Made by a program: the position numbers and the translations under genes
Shown: positions 10,374-21,376 of the stretch, piece after piece
Layout: each line of letters opens with the position of its first letter
Numbering within the stretch: position 1 is the first letter of the stretch
Assembly: GCA_018292915.2 (NCBI GenBank)
Contig: JACVVK020000327.1
Span: 158,501-222,500 of the forward strand
Source: Batillaria attramentaria
Lineage: Eukaryota > Mollusca > Gastropoda > Batillariidae
Direction: 5' to 3'
Length of the DNA stretch: 64,000 nt
Notes under the pieces: model-generated
Database searches by the model: none
Seen by the model: only the letters and a program-made list of their open reading frames with translations
Told to the model about the DNA's origin: nothing

Positions 10374-13044
10374 TGTGTTGACCTTCTTAAGACTCCAGTG
10401 ATAGCCGAGGTTCCAGCTCATACTCCAGACTCCAGTGAACCGGCTTCCAGCCATCAGCCTGCAGGACTTGCAACTCACTTACCTTCCAGCAACTAGAGAC
10501 TCGTGTGTTTGCACGACTCTTTCTCACTAAGCTACCGAAAGTGAGATAAGCCTGTGAACCCTTGCAGTGTTCGGGCCACCCGAATCCATCACGCCCGTGA
10601 GCAGAGCAGCCCTGTATCCAGCCCGGAGACAACCGACGACGCAGTCTAGTCTCAGAGAGAGGAAAGGAGGACCGTGGCAGCCTTTCGAAGACCACTGTGC
10701 CGGCCGACAACGCGCTACACATCGAGGAAGGCGACAGCAACAGCCTCCAGGATCATCGAGGGCAGCCATATTGTTTACACCAGCAACCAGCGGTCACCTG
10801 TCTTCAGATACCCGTCTGTGTTATCTGCAGTCCTTCCACACAGACCAGTGATTCGTGTGCGGCCTTCACTACGCGTCTTGTGCTGCTGATCTACAATTCG
10901 TCAGACACAGTGTTCGTGGCGGCCACCGCACAATTCTTCTGTGTTTCGTCAAGTCAAGCAGACGACACAACAACAGGGCGGCAGACGGAGTGATGTCCCT
11001 TGCTCGTCCCTGGACGACTGCAGCGTTTGTTTACATCTGACCAGGGCCGCGTTGCTTACGCAAATGCGCTCGCGGGCGCTTGCGGAGGACGCTTTTCCTC
11101 GTTGGGAAACGGCCAATTAGAAAAAGGCGCTTTCAAAATGGCGGCTGAATCACGAACACGGTTGTTGGAAAGGCTGAAAAGGAAGAAGAAAACTCTAGTG
11201 CTCGCAGCTATCAGTCATCTTTTGAGCGCAGAAGACGACGTTTTTGAGGAGGAGCAATAATTACTGGCTTGGAGCATGACTATACCGCTAGTATGCATGT
11301 TCTGCTCGATGCAAAACGGAGACGTAAGGCACCCCTACGTACTCACTTTGACCACTCCTTCCCCACAAACACGCACAACATATCCCTGAATGACTGGCGA
11401 CCACGGCCCGGTGCAATTAGCTCAAATTATTTTCATATACTATTCTGCACAATTACAAGTTGGGACAGAAGGTCTCCATCCACCCGCAAATTCATTTTAA
11501 GCCATTTCTTAGTTCCACTTCAACGAGGCCTTCGGTGGGCGCCGCCATCTTTGTTTACATAAAAACTGACCACGTGACCTTTTGCTCGCGGCGAACTACC
11601 TTCCCGGGCCGCTCGCTTACGTTCGCTTACGCTCTTCGCGAGCGGTCACGGAAACCGGATAACTACGCGCAGCGATCGCGGACGCACGCGGACGTTTTCG
11701 CTAGGAAACCCCCTCCAGGTATTTCTTAATGTAAAGAATTGAAACGTTTGCAGAGGCCTGATGAACTGAACTGCAGGAGAGACATATTTGACATCTAAGA
11801 AAATATTTCCAGGTTGTTTGAAGAATTTGGACTTGCATTTTTGTCTAGCAGTTATTCAGGACTTCTGATACATGTAGAAAAACCAGTTGGTACCTGAAGA
11901 ATTATTTGGCTTGAATTTTCTTGATTCTCGTCAGCATTTCATTGACATTTATTCAAGTCTGACACAGGAGTCAAGACTTTATTCCATGGTTTGAAAACTT
12001 CGTTTGGTAGACATTTTCTTATTGATGTGCTGCACATACATTTAGTTACGTTTACCAGTGCATGTTATGATTATCTTATGCGATTAGCTAGTGTGTTTGC
12101 TTATGCGTACAGTGTTGGTCAGTGTGTTCAAGCATCCTGACTTACATTAATATTGGGATAGTCACATTTTGAAATGGTTGTTGTCAGTTTCCGCAGGTAA
12201 TTGAAGACAAAAGGAGATTTTTTTCTGAAGGTTTCACACACAAAATAAGTGGACAAAAAGTCACTTACATTTTTTTGTTCATTTTTTGGAAAAAAACAAA
12301 ACAAAAAAAAACAAAAACAAATCTGGAGTCAGTTTTTGGATTTTGTCTCAAGACAGCATTGATGCTTGCTTGAATAATTTGTGGAAAACTCCGAGACTTG
12401 TCACAACATAGGCACTTTAAAAAAAAGAAAAGAAGAAGTTTATTTTCTTTTACTTTGACAAATTACGCACCAAGGTGTTTCTGAACTTAGGCACCGTGCA
12501 GTGAATTTTTTCTGAAATTTCCTTTCTCCTGAAATTTTACTTCTCAAAAAAAGGGGAACATAAAGGAGAGACATAGCCTCATAGACACTTGCTTCAACAA
12601 TAATACCGTGAGTGTGAACACTGGCTGACAGTATATATATATGGTAGTGGTAAGCCTTACCCACAAGTAAGACATTCAGAGCTACTATTTCCGTTAGCCA
12701 GACAGTTACTTACATCCACATCAGTTGTGCCGGGTAGAAGTAACTGCAACGCAGACTGGACATAGTCGGAGTATCACTAAGGTCACAGGCATTACACTCT
12801 GATTTTGAAATATCTGAGCGTTAGAACGTAGCGACGTACACATATACTGACATGTGCTAAGGTAATAGCCGACTTATGCACACACACACAGATGATGATG
12901 TTGTAACCTAATTGCATACAGACGAGTTAGTGTGTTAGTTGGTTACGCATATATACACGTGTTTGTGTTCAGTTGGACTATACCAGTATTAGTTCCTAAC
13001 TGAATTATATATATCAGTGGTGAGGTAAGTGAAAGTTGTGAAGC
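10374..13044 (+). other. Unusually long leader between PBS and gag
   Basis: About 2.67 kb lacks a gag-like frame. It divides into a GC-rich, CpG-rich portion (to about 11,730) and an AT-rich portion. A 40-codon ORF at 11,138-11,260 (MAAESRTRLLERLKRKKK..., acidic end) and a following frame reading LLDAKRRRKAP are not recognised. They could be a captured host or DNA-transposon piece. A strong splice-donor-like GAGGTAAGTG lies at 13,021-13,030, just before the gag ATG. The length suggests an IRES, packaging signals or a spliced intron, but none is demonstrated. Confidence 0.5.
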
Positions 13045-14307
13045 ATGGCAGACGAGGAGAGTGGAGGTGCTACAGGTGGTGAGGGCACTGACTTCACAGA
13101 GGAGGAAACAAAGAATCTGCAGGCACTGTTCGCGTTGTTAGGGGCCCGCCCCAAAGTGAAAACCAAGGAAGACCTTGACAGATGGTTGATCCAGTATGTC
13201 ACCACACTCCCAATGAAGACTGAGACAGTACAGCCTGCAGTCAGTGTGGCGAGCACCACACACCCGCCACCTTCAACACCACTGGTGGTGACTTGTGCCA
13301 CAGTGACATCCACAAGCTCTCCGTCTGGTCCCATGAACTCAGCACCCACGGCGTCCACCATCACAGTGAATACTTCACCGCTCACGGCTCCTGTGATCCA
13401 CATTGGTAGGAAGCCCTGGCTGACAAAATTCACCGGTGAGGCAGCAGACTATACACTGTGGAGGCAGCAGCTGCTGAGCTTAGAGAACGAAGGCCACTCC
13501 GAACGGGACATCAGAGATGCCATCCGAGCGTCACTCCACGGAAAAGCTGGCCAAGTGGCAGCGCTACTTTCACCAGATGCCTCCCCTGCAGACATCCGCG
13601 CCAAACTAGACAGCATCTACGGAGAAGTTGGCACTGAGACTGATGCACTTGGAGCATTCTACAGCGCCAAACAATCTGAGACAGAGACTGTTGCAGACTG
13701 GGGGTGCCGGGTTGAAAAACTGATGGCCGATGTGAGACGTCAGACAAGTTTAGCCCAACCCCAGGATGACATGATGCGCCACGTGATGTGGACAGGGCTG
13801 AGACGTGATTTGAAGGACCTGTCATCGTATCACTACGAGAGGGCTGAGACCTTTGATGAGCTGCGTGTCCTCTTGAGGCGAATTGAAAGGGAACACCCCC
13901 CAGCACCCACCAAGAAGCCAGCATGCAAACAGTCTCAACCAAAGAAGGACGTTGGAGAGTGTCCGCAGGAAGAATGGAAGGCAATGAAGGCCGCCATTCA
14001 ACAGCTGACCGCGGAGGTCAAAGAGCTTAAGCAGACACAGTCACAGCACCAAGGTCAGCAGCCGGAACACAAAGGCCAACAGTCCCAACAGCAAGGCCAA
14101 CAGTACCGACGCCAAGGCCAGCAACAGGGGCGACCACGCAGAGGAACGCACCAATCCCAAGGTGGAGGGAGAGGCCGAGGGATACAGTGCTACAACTGCG
14201 GCGAGTTTGGCCACGTGGCGATTGGCTGCCGCACCCGCACAGATCACGTGAGACAGCCCTTTCGCGATGAGGACTCGAGTAATGGGGCCACTCGACGTCC
14301 TGAATGA
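13045..14307 (+). CDS. gag: Gag polyprotein of the Ty3/gypsy element
   Basis: A 420-aa ORF. The N-terminal part is acidic and Ser/Thr/Pro-rich (to about residue 110). Residues about 125-285 hold the capsid-like region (KPWLTKFTGEAADYTLWRQQ onward), and residues 330-375 form a Gln-rich stretch with GQQ/GQQP repeats. A single CCHC zinc knuckle, CYNCGEFGHVAIGC, occupies residues 382-395. It packages element RNA and forms the virus-like particle in the cytoplasm. It overlaps pol by 41 nt in a different frame (pol is +1 relative to gag). The pol frame is blocked upstream by a TGA at 14249-14251, so any programmed shift must occur in 14252-14304. Confidence 0.95.
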   Translation: MADEESGGATGGEGTDFTEEETKNLQALFALLGARPKVKTKEDLDRWLIQYVTTLPMKTETVQPAVSVASTTHPPPSTPLVVTCATVTSTSSPSGPMNSAPTASTITVNTSPLTAPVIHIGRKPWLTKFTGEAADYTLWRQQLLSLENEGHSERDIRDAIRASLHGKAGQVAALLSPDASPADIRAKLDSIYGEVGTETDALGAFYSAKQSETETVADWGCRVEKLMADVRRQTSLAQPQDDMMRHVMWTGLRRDLKDLSSYHYERAETFDELRVLLRRIEREHPPAPTKKPACKQSQPKKDVGECPQEEWKAMKAAIQQLTAEVKELKQTQSQHQGQQPEHKGQQSQQQGQQYRRQGQQQGRPRRGTHQSQGGGRGRGIQCYNCGEFGHVAIGCRTRTDHVRQPFRDEDSSNGATRRPE

Positions 14308-17300
14308 TCAGCCCCATGTGAAAGAAGAGGTAGAACTGGTCGGACACCCTAATGAGGCAGTTGTTTCAATTGAAGGCACAACAGCGACGGCACTTTTGGA
14401 CACTGGATCGTCGGTATCCACGATCTCTCAGAGTTTCCACGAGAAACACCTTCGACACTTGAACGTGGAACCAGTCAACAGAGTCCTGAGCGTGGAATGT
14501 GCGAATGGTGACTCACTCCCATTCCTGGGTTACATCAAGGCTCACCTCAAGATACCAGAGCTCGGAGACACCCCTTATCCCTGCCTCATGTTAGTCGTGC
14601 CTGACACTGAATACAACGCTTCAACACCAGTGCTACTGGGGACCAACTTTTTGGGCAGTCTGGGACCAGCAAAGAAAAACTTGACTCAGACATCTTGGCA
14701 TCTAGCACTCAAGTGCATCACGCATCGCGAGAAGCAACTGGCACGGAACTGCAACAGAATCGCCGTTGTTCGGTCAGCAGAGAGAGGCCCAGTGATCATC
14801 CACCCCAACGAACAAGTCACCATCAAGGGCTACATGGACTACACGCAACCGTACCATCAGACATGCGCTCTGGTGCAAGCTCATCGCGATGCTAGCCCTG
14901 ATCTTGACCTTGACCCTGTGTTGATCAGCTACAGATATAAATCCGCTGACCCGATTGACATCACCGTGTCCAATGTCTCCACTCACACCGTGTCTGTGAA
15001 CTCACGTGCGGTGATGTGTGAAGTCCAGCCTGTCACCATCACGGAACTGGAGGAGATCGGGGCTGAGGAAAAGCAAGATCTGCTCACACAACTGGACATT
15101 GAGCAAGAACGTCTTACCAAGGAGCAGCTGGAGGAAGTACAGCGACTCGTGATGGAATATGACCCCATATTCTCAAAGAACGAGGAGGATGTTGGACTGT
15201 CTTCAAGGGTTCGCCACCGCATTGAGTTAAGCGACGAGACACCCTTCAAACAGCGACATCGTATGATACCACCTTCCATGCTAGACGAAGTGAGGTCACA
15301 CCTCCACCAGCTCCTGGCCAGTGGTGTTATCCGCAGATCACACAGTCCCTGGTCCTCGAACATAGTCCTCGCTCGCAGAAAGGACGGCCGATTGAGACTC
15401 TGTACGGATTTCCGGCAGTTGAACTCAAGAACAATCAGAGACTCCTATGCGCTCCCCAGAGTTGAAGAAATTCTCGACTGCCTGTCCGGATCACAGTTTT
15501 TCACGGTGCTGGACATGAAGTCCGGATACTATCAGGTGGAAATAGCCGAGGAGCATAAACAGAGAACAGCCTTCACTGTCGGTCCACTCGGATTCTTTGA
15601 GTACAATCGCCTCCCTTTTGGACTCACCAACTCACCTGCGACTTACCAACGGCTGATGGAGGACGTCCTCGGAGACATGCACATGAAGATCTGCCTCATA
15701 TACCTCGATGACCTCATTATCTTCTCTCGGACGTACGAGGAGCATGTCAACAGGCTGAGGAAGGTCTTTCAACGCCTACTGGAAGCAGGTTTGAAGCTCG
15801 CTCCCAAGAAATGCCACCTTTTCAAGGAAAGAGTCGTGTATGTAGGCCATCAAGTTTCAGCAGACGGGATCGCCCCAGATCCGGACAAGACTCAGACCAT
15901 CAGAGACTGGCCGAGACCCACCAACCCTGAAGAGGTACGGCGTTTCCTTGGTTTCTCTGGCTATTATCGCAAGTTTGTGCAGAACTACTCCAGGATCAGC
16001 GCCCCCTTGACCGCTCTGATGCCAGTACCCACTAAGAAGCAGAGAGGCAGGAAGAAACTCCACCAACAGAAACCCTGGCAGTGGGGAGATGAAGAGGAAG
16101 CAGCGTTCCAACGCTTGAAAGACATCTTGTCAACCCCACCTGTCCTGGGATATGCAGACTACACCCGGCCTTTTGAACTCCATACTGATGCATCCGGCAC
16201 TGGTCTCGGCGCTGTACTCTACCAGGAACAAGATGGAGCACCGCGAGTGATTGCGTACGCCAGTAGAGCACTGTCCAAAACCGAGCGCAACTACCCCGCC
16301 CACAAGCTCGAATTTCTCGCCTTGAAGTGGGCAGTGACAGAGAAATTCAAAGACCACCTCTATGGAGCCCAGTTCACAGTGAAGACAGACAACAATCCCC
16401 TTACTTACGTCTTGACGACAGCCAAGCTCGACGCCACAGGGCACAGATGGCTTGCGGCGCTTGCAGCCTTCAACTTCGACATCAAGTATCGGCCCGGTGC
16501 TAACAACATTGATGCTGACACCCTGTCGAGGTTGCCTGACCACAGCACTGAGCACACAGAGGAAGACATGTCAGCTGAAGTTGTGCACACCATCTGCGGA
16601 GCTGTCAGCTGCCCTGTCGTCGACACGCACTGTCTGTCAGCGGCAGCCGTTGATGTTCTTGATCAGCCAGAAGGCCAAGACACTGCTGATATGACTGACA
16701 AGGACTGGAGACGAGCGCAGAACGAAGACGAAGTTATTGGCCCATGGATGACGGTCATGAGGAACAAGAAAAGACCGCGACGCCAAGACTTCCCAGCAAC
16801 CCCAGAGCATAGTGCAATGCTGAAGAACTTCGACAGTTTCCAACTGCGACGTGGGACTCTCTACAGGGAAACCACAGTGAAAGGTGAAGTTCATCGGCAG
16901 CTGGTCTTGCCGTCAGCTTACATCAAGAGAGCCCTGCGAGGGATCCACGACGACGTTGGACATCCCGGACGAGACCGTACGACCTCACTGGCACGTGATC
17001 GGTTCTGGTGGCCTGGCATGGCACGAGATGTGGAGACCTGGTGCAAAGACTGCCCCCGTTGTCTGCGCAGAAAGGCGGTTGGAGACAAAGCACCCCTCGT
17101 GAACATTGTCACCACGCAACCACTAGAACTCGTGTGCATGGACTTCTTGTCAGTCGAGACATCGTCAGGAGGGTACCAGAGTATCCTAGTTATTACAGAC
17201 CACTTTACTCGCTTTGCGCAGGCTATTCCAACTCGCAACCAAACCGCTCGTACAACTGCGGAAGCTCTGTTCAACACTTTTGTGGTACACTACGGCTTTC

Positions 17301-18637
17301 CGAAGCGGCTTCATGCCGATCAGGGTGCAAACTTCGAGAGCCAAGTGATCCAGGAACTCTGTAAGATAGCTGGCATTGAAAAGTCGAGATCCTCAGCTTA
17401 CCATCCTATGGGGAATGGGATGACGGAGAGGTTCAATCGGACACTTCTGACCATGCTTGGAACTCTCGAGACAGACAAAAAGAGAGATTGGCACAAGGCA
17501 GTCGCCCCGCTCACCCACGCATACAACTGCACCACTCATGAGAGCACAGGATACTCACCGTATTACCTCATGTTTGGGCGAGAGGCAAGACTACCGATTG
17601 ATGCAATGTTTGGCATCGACAGAGGAGATGGTGCCAAGAGCCACACAAGCTACGTTGCAGACCTGAGGAAAAATCTGCAGGATGCCTACAAGACAGCAGC
17701 CAGTGCTGCAGGTGAAGCACAGCGACGCCAAAAAGATCGCTATGACTTGAGATCCAGAGGAGGAACATTGCAAAGTGGTGATAGGGTACTAGTCAGAATC
17801 CTTGCGTTTGAAGGAAAGCACAAACTGTCAGACCGTTGGGAAAAGGACGTCTATGTAGTGGATTCCCAGCCAAACCCCGACGTGCCTGTGTTTGTGGTGT
17901 GCAAAGAAGATGACAGCACCCACAAAAGGACACTTCACCGAAACCACCTCTTACCTATCGGTGCAGGCCAAGGAAGAGATGATCCTTCCTCCAGGAAATC
18001 AAGCACTGACCTGAGACAACAACCACCCAAGGAACAGAAAGCTGCACCAGCAGGAGCAGCACCTACTCCATCTGACCCAGACACAGCTCATACAGAAAGT
18101 GACAACAGAGAGACTGATACTGTCACTGTGGAAGTTCAGCTGAGTGACACCCAGAGTGAGGAGACAGCAGTCAAAACTACTGTGACGGAACAGGGAGAAC
18201 CAGCTGAGGCAGAGTCCCTGCAACCTCCTGGTGACGATCATGGTCAGGCTGCAGGTGACAGGGAGACAGACTCAGGCGGTGACGACCAGCCGTCCACTGA
18301 TGATGTTGAAGGTGGAGAGTCGAGTCAGCCCACAGAAGAAGAAACACGACAAGATGAAACTAGACCAGAAGAAACCGCCGCAGAAGCCGAGCTACAAGAG
18401 GATGAGACTGAAGCTGCTGCTGGAGATAGCGAACAGGGCCCTGTGTTACGCAGATCCAGTAGGGTGAGACAAGCTCCTCGGTGGATGACGAGTGGTGACT
18501 TTTCCATGGCACAACAAACAGTTGGTCCAGAATGGAAGAGAAAGATATCATTCTTGTCAGAGCTGTTAGATAGTGGAAGAGTTCAGATGGACCCAGCGAC
18601 TTTGTCAGAGACAATAGCATCGATACTTACCAAGTAA
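14267..18637 (+). CDS. pol: Pol polyprotein (protease-RT-RNase H-integrase)
   Basis: A 1,456-aa intact ORF. The aspartic protease active site is DTGS at residues 45-48. The reverse transcriptase has RKDGRLRLCTDFRQLN, LPFGLTNSPATYQ and the catalytic YLDD at 479-482. RNase H has its first Asp in HTDASGTGLG (D641). The integrase has an HHCC zinc finger (from H894 to CPRC near 935) and a perfect D,D35E triad at D959, D1018 and E1054. A GPY/F-like C-terminal module (GDRVLVRILAFEGKHKLSDR) precedes a 170-residue acidic tail rich in E, T, D and Q. No chromodomain is seen. Expression probably needs +1 frameshifting or reinitiation at the ATG at 14267. All catalytic residues are present, so the enzyme set looks competent. 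Confidence 0.97.
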   Translation: MRTRVMGPLDVLNDQPHVKEEVELVGHPNEAVVSIEGTTATALLDTGSSVSTISQSFHEKHLRHLNVEPVNRVLSVECANGDSLPFLGYIKAHLKIPELGDTPYPCLMLVVPDTEYNASTPVLLGTNFLGSLGPAKKNLTQTSWHLALKCITHREKQLARNCNRIAVVRSAERGPVIIHPNEQVTIKGYMDYTQPYHQTCALVQAHRDASPDLDLDPVLISYRYKSADPIDITVSNVSTHTVSVNSRAVMCEVQPVTITELEEIGAEEKQDLLTQLDIEQERLTKEQLEEVQRLVMEYDPIFSKNEEDVGLSSRVRHRIELSDETPFKQRHRMIPPSMLDEVRSHLHQLLASGVIRRSHSPWSSNIVLARRKDGRLRLCTDFRQLNSRTIRDSYALPRVEEILDCLSGSQFFTVLDMKSGYYQVEIAEEHKQRTAFTVGPLGFFEYNRLPFGLTNSPATYQRLMEDVLGDMHMKICLIYLDDLIIFSRTYEEHVNRLRKVFQRLLEAGLKLAPKKCHLFKERVVYVGHQVSADGIAPDPDKTQTIRDWPRPTNPEEVRRFLGFSGYYRKFVQNYSRISAPLTALMPVPTKKQRGRKKLHQQKPWQWGDEEEAAFQRLKDILSTPPVLGYADYTRPFELHTDASGTGLGAVLYQEQDGAPRVIAYASRALSKTERNYPAHKLEFLALKWAVTEKFKDHLYGAQFTVKTDNNPLTYVLTTAKLDATGHRWLAALAAFNFDIKYRPGANNIDADTLSRLPDHSTEHTEEDMSAEVVHTICGAVSCPVVDTHCLSAAAVDVLDQPEGQDTADMTDKDWRRAQNEDEVIGPWMTVMRNKKRPRRQDFPATPEHSAMLKNFDSFQLRRGTLYRETTVKGEVHRQLVLPSAYIKRALRGIHDDVGHPGRDRTTSLARDRFWWPGMARDVETWCKDCPRCLRRKAVGDKAPLVNIVTTQPLELVCMDFLSVETSSGGYQSILVITDHFTRFAQAIPTRNQTARTTAEALFNTFVVHYGFPKRLHADQGANFESQVIQELCKIAGIEKSRSSAYHPMGNGMTERFNRTLLTMLGTLETDKKRDWHKAVAPLTHAYNCTTHESTGYSPYYLMFGREARLPIDAMFGIDRGDGAKSHTSYVADLRKNLQDAYKTAASAAGEAQRRQKDRYDLRSRGGTLQSGDRVLVRILAFEGKHKLSDRWEKDVYVVDSQPNPDVPVFVVCKEDDSTHKRTLHRNHLLPIGAGQGRDDPSSRKSSTDLRQQPPKEQKAAPAGAAPTPSDPDTAHTESDNRETDTVTVEVQLSDTQSEETAVKTTVTEQGEPAEAESLQPPGDDHGQAAGDRETDSGGDDQPSTDDVEGGESSQPTEEETRQDETRPEETAAEAELQEDETEAAAGDSEQGPVLRRSSRVRQAPRWMTSGDFSMAQQTVGPEWKRKISFLSELLDSGRVQMDPATLSETIASILTK

Positions 18638-18990
18638 ATGCTTACCTGTCATGAGTTTCGCTGACTTATGTGAGAATAAAGCATATTCCCACGACTCAAT
18701 GCTGACTTCACTTTTTTGTTATGATATTGGCTAGAGTAGCGTAAGGTACAAAGAGCCAGATCAATATGTTCACATTCACGGATGTTCATTGTCTTTTCAC
18801 CAGTATTATGGGATACAGACGATGCATTTTGGCCATGAATATTACCTGTACATAGCAAGAAAAATCCTGTTTTCAGTAAATCATTTTTCTTAAATTATTT
18901 TCATGCAAGTATTTATGTTGTGATTTTAAGAATTGTAAATAGACTATGACTCTAATTACTTGAGGAAATGACGCGGACGCCATTTCACAA
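18638..18990 (+). other. Retrotransposon 3' untranslated segment between pol and PPT
   Basis: About 350 bases, AT-rich, without an env-like ORF or a recognisable motif. Confidence 0.7.
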
Positions 18991-19002
18991 ACAGGGGGTG
19001 AA
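18991..19002 (+). promoter_or_regulatory. Polypurine tract of the Ty3/gypsy element
   Basis: ACAGGGGGTGAA sits directly before the TG of the 3' LTR. It is the expected primer for plus-strand DNA synthesis. Confidence 0.85.
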
Positions 19003-20151
19003 TGTGGCAGAGTGTATGAAGTATGAATGTGGCAGAGTGTATGAAGTATGAATGTGGCAGAGTGACTGAAGAATGAATGAAGGAGAATGAATGAGCAGAT
19101 GAGAGGAAGAGAGTTTGTGTTGTTTTGCAACTGGTTTGTGGCTGGTTGTGGCAGACATGATAAATATACTTAATATATAGTTACAATATATTATAGAAGT
19201 TAATAACATAAAATAAACAGATTCCTTTTAGTAACATGCATTTCATTTGTAAATATCTCATTAATAGTAAACATAATTTATTAGTAAATAGTGCAGAAAA
19301 GGTCTTTAGTAAATTAGAAATATTCTTGTGTAAATATAACTATATGTTGGATCAATAACTAACTAGTAGTCAGTAAGTTTCATAGATTTTGGTTTAGCCT
19401 TTTCTAAAAGGGACATTATCAATATCATGCAGCCATAGTGGCCTGCAGTGTGTATCCCACGTGAGCAATAGTCACCCATTGTGACTACCTGGTATGTGTT
19501 ATGTATGAACTGTATTCACTTCTTGAAACTGGTTTTTGGGCTCAGTACAGTCACTTATACCTGTAACTGTGGAACGGTGAACTTGTCCATTGCACTGTTG
19601 ATCCACCTTTTCATATTTTGGAGTCACCTTTGTCACGAAGTCAAGGTATGTTTTGTACATCATATTTCTGTATATCTTGGCAGTAATTAGTAGCTTTTAT
19701 ATCCAACCTTTTCTGTATGAATTCCTGTTTTATATCTGCAGAACTTGTCTTTGTTTTTAGACTGAGTACTTCTCAAATTCATTCTATACCTTTGGAACTG
19801 AACACCCATGTTACAGTGAAGCACAGATGAATGTATTATTCCATTTGTGTAGAATCATGTTTGTACGTGCAAGACTTAGTAAATAATTATTAGTTGCAAA
19901 ATGTAGCTACATGTATAGTTAACATAGTTCTTATGAATGCGTTACATTTGTTTCAGGGTGTCATTTCGTCAGTACGTGATTCTGTCATTTCATTCCGTCA
20001 GTCCATTCATCCATCCCGAATTACTTGGCGAATAATAAACTGCTTCTGAACCTCGAATAAAGACGTCTGTTGAGAAGTGCGCACAGTGTGAACCCATCTC
20101 TACACTACAAGCAGCCCATACTATTTCACGACATGAGCTAGCCCCGTAACA
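19003..20151 (+). repeat. 3' LTR of the Ty3/gypsy element
   Basis: 1,149 bp, matching the 5' LTR at about 99.4%. Candidate poly(A) signals AATAAA lie at 20034-20039 and 20056-20061. It is followed by the target duplication CTCA at 20152-20155. Confidence 0.97.
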
Positions 20152-20155
20152 CTCA

Positions 20156-20527
20156 TCATTATGTTGACGTGTAGTGTGTACCGGCGTGTTTTGTCGATGT
20201 GTGGCAGTGTTTTTAATATTTAGCAGTGCCATTTCGGAGTGAGGCCAGCTCTGACAGATCAGGTCAAATTAGTCAAAGGATTGGTGACTTCGCTTGATCA
20301 GTTAATTGCCATTTATATTCGGCCGGGAGGAGGGGGGTGGTGGTGGTGGTGATTTGTCTGTGATTTAAAGGCATTTAATGCTCAGTAAGTCAGTAATGAC
20401 TGGTGTTCTTTGTGGCCCAAACTCAGTGATGACTCACAATTGTGGTTTGCTTCAGTTGAGAACAGACACTCATTGAGGCACATCAGCATTTCACATCCTT
20501 GGGGGGTCACAGTCATTCTCAGTCTCC

Positions 20528-20591
<64 letters not shown>

Positions 20592-20980
20592 AAGACTTAT
20601 GTTCTGGTATGCGAGGGTTTTCACTGAGTGTGTGTGTGTGTGAAGTTTAAGTTTTTCATAGTTTTTTTCCTGTTAGTTCAAGTTCTATTTGTTATTATTA
20701 TGTCTTATTATTACGTTTTATGGTGGCCTATAATTTCCCCTCTGGGATTAATAAAGTAATTTGAATTTGATTTGAATTTGAATAAGAGAGTCCAGTCCAA
20801 CAGATTCAATAGCACAGGCGCCCTACCCCTCATTTACCGCTTTGCTGAAAAAAAATGACGAGTATACTGTTATGATAATACTACTTGACGGTAAACTTCT
20901 CAATACGTTTGCAAAATAGCAGCTGCCGATTTCAAAACAGGTTCATTTCGCACATTTTGTGTTAGTACTTGGGGTCCTTG
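20156..20980. other. Intergenic stretch with one microsatellite
   Basis: It holds a GGTGGT tract (20327-20352), a (TG)n tract at 20527-20589 and a GTGTGTGT remnant at 20630. GGGATTAATAAAGTAATTTG near 20,744 resembles the 3' tail of non-LTR elements in molluscs, but no coding part accompanies it. No gene was seen. Confidence 0.5.
20527..20589. repeat. (TG)n microsatellite
   Basis: About 31 uninterrupted TG units. Confidence 0.95.
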
Positions 20981-20984
20981 TTCA

Positions 20985-21300
20985 TGCATACACACAACCG
21001 CAGCATGCATGCATTTTTCATGGCAAATTTGTGCTCTGCCACGAAAAATGCCGCGTGCTTGTTGCAACAAGGGAGACAACTCATGCAGACAATACTCTCT
21101 GAAACAGGCTGAAAATGTACTGTGCTGGTGAATGCGACAGAACTCACCGCTTCTGTGCACATTGTGAAATACCACGTTGACCACGAAGTTGTTCAGCACT
21201 ACCATCCACTTCCCTTGTCACCGAATATTTTGTTGTTGTTGTTGTTGTTTCCTTCTTAGGTATCACTTAGCTGGGCTCAGGTCTCGGTTAGCGGCTGGTC
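20985..21300 (+). mobile_element. Half copy of the long-armed foldback element seen at 45,111-45,808
   Basis: It matches the right arm and centre of that element: GTGCTCTGCCACGAAAAATG, AGGGAGACAACTCATGCAGA, GTACTGTGCTGGTGAATGCG, and CCTTCTTAGGTATCACTTAGC. The left arm is missing. In this copy the centre reads CATGCATGCATTTTTCATGG with no (TG)n, so the microsatellite in the other copy is a later expansion. Confidence 0.8.
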
Positions 21301-21376
21301 TGGGGGGGGGGGGGGGGGGGTCCGTCATTGCAGAGGCCAAGAGAAGCGCGGTCTCGGTACAGATCGAGCTGGTCTC

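Larger units (their letters stand above)
9206..20151 (+). mobile_element. Full-length Ty3/gypsy LTR retrotransposon (about 10.9 kb)
   Basis: Order: 5' LTR 9206-10353, PBS from 10356, leader to 13044, gag 13045-14307, pol 14267-18637, polypurine tract 18991-19002, 3' LTR 19003-20151. Both LTRs begin TGTGGCAG and end GTAACA. The flanks share CTCA (9202-9205 and 20152-20155), or ACTCA if the final LTR base is counted in the target. Domain order PR-RT-RH-IN places it in Ty3/gypsy (Metaviridae). No env-like ORF follows pol. Both ORFs are intact and the LTRs differ at only about 6-7 of 1,148 positions. It is therefore a young insertion that could still be active; this is inferred, not shown. Confidence 0.97.

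Noticed and set aside
14027..14347. Minus-strand ORFs across gag and pol
   Set aside because: They are antisense shadows of well-supported gag and pol frames.
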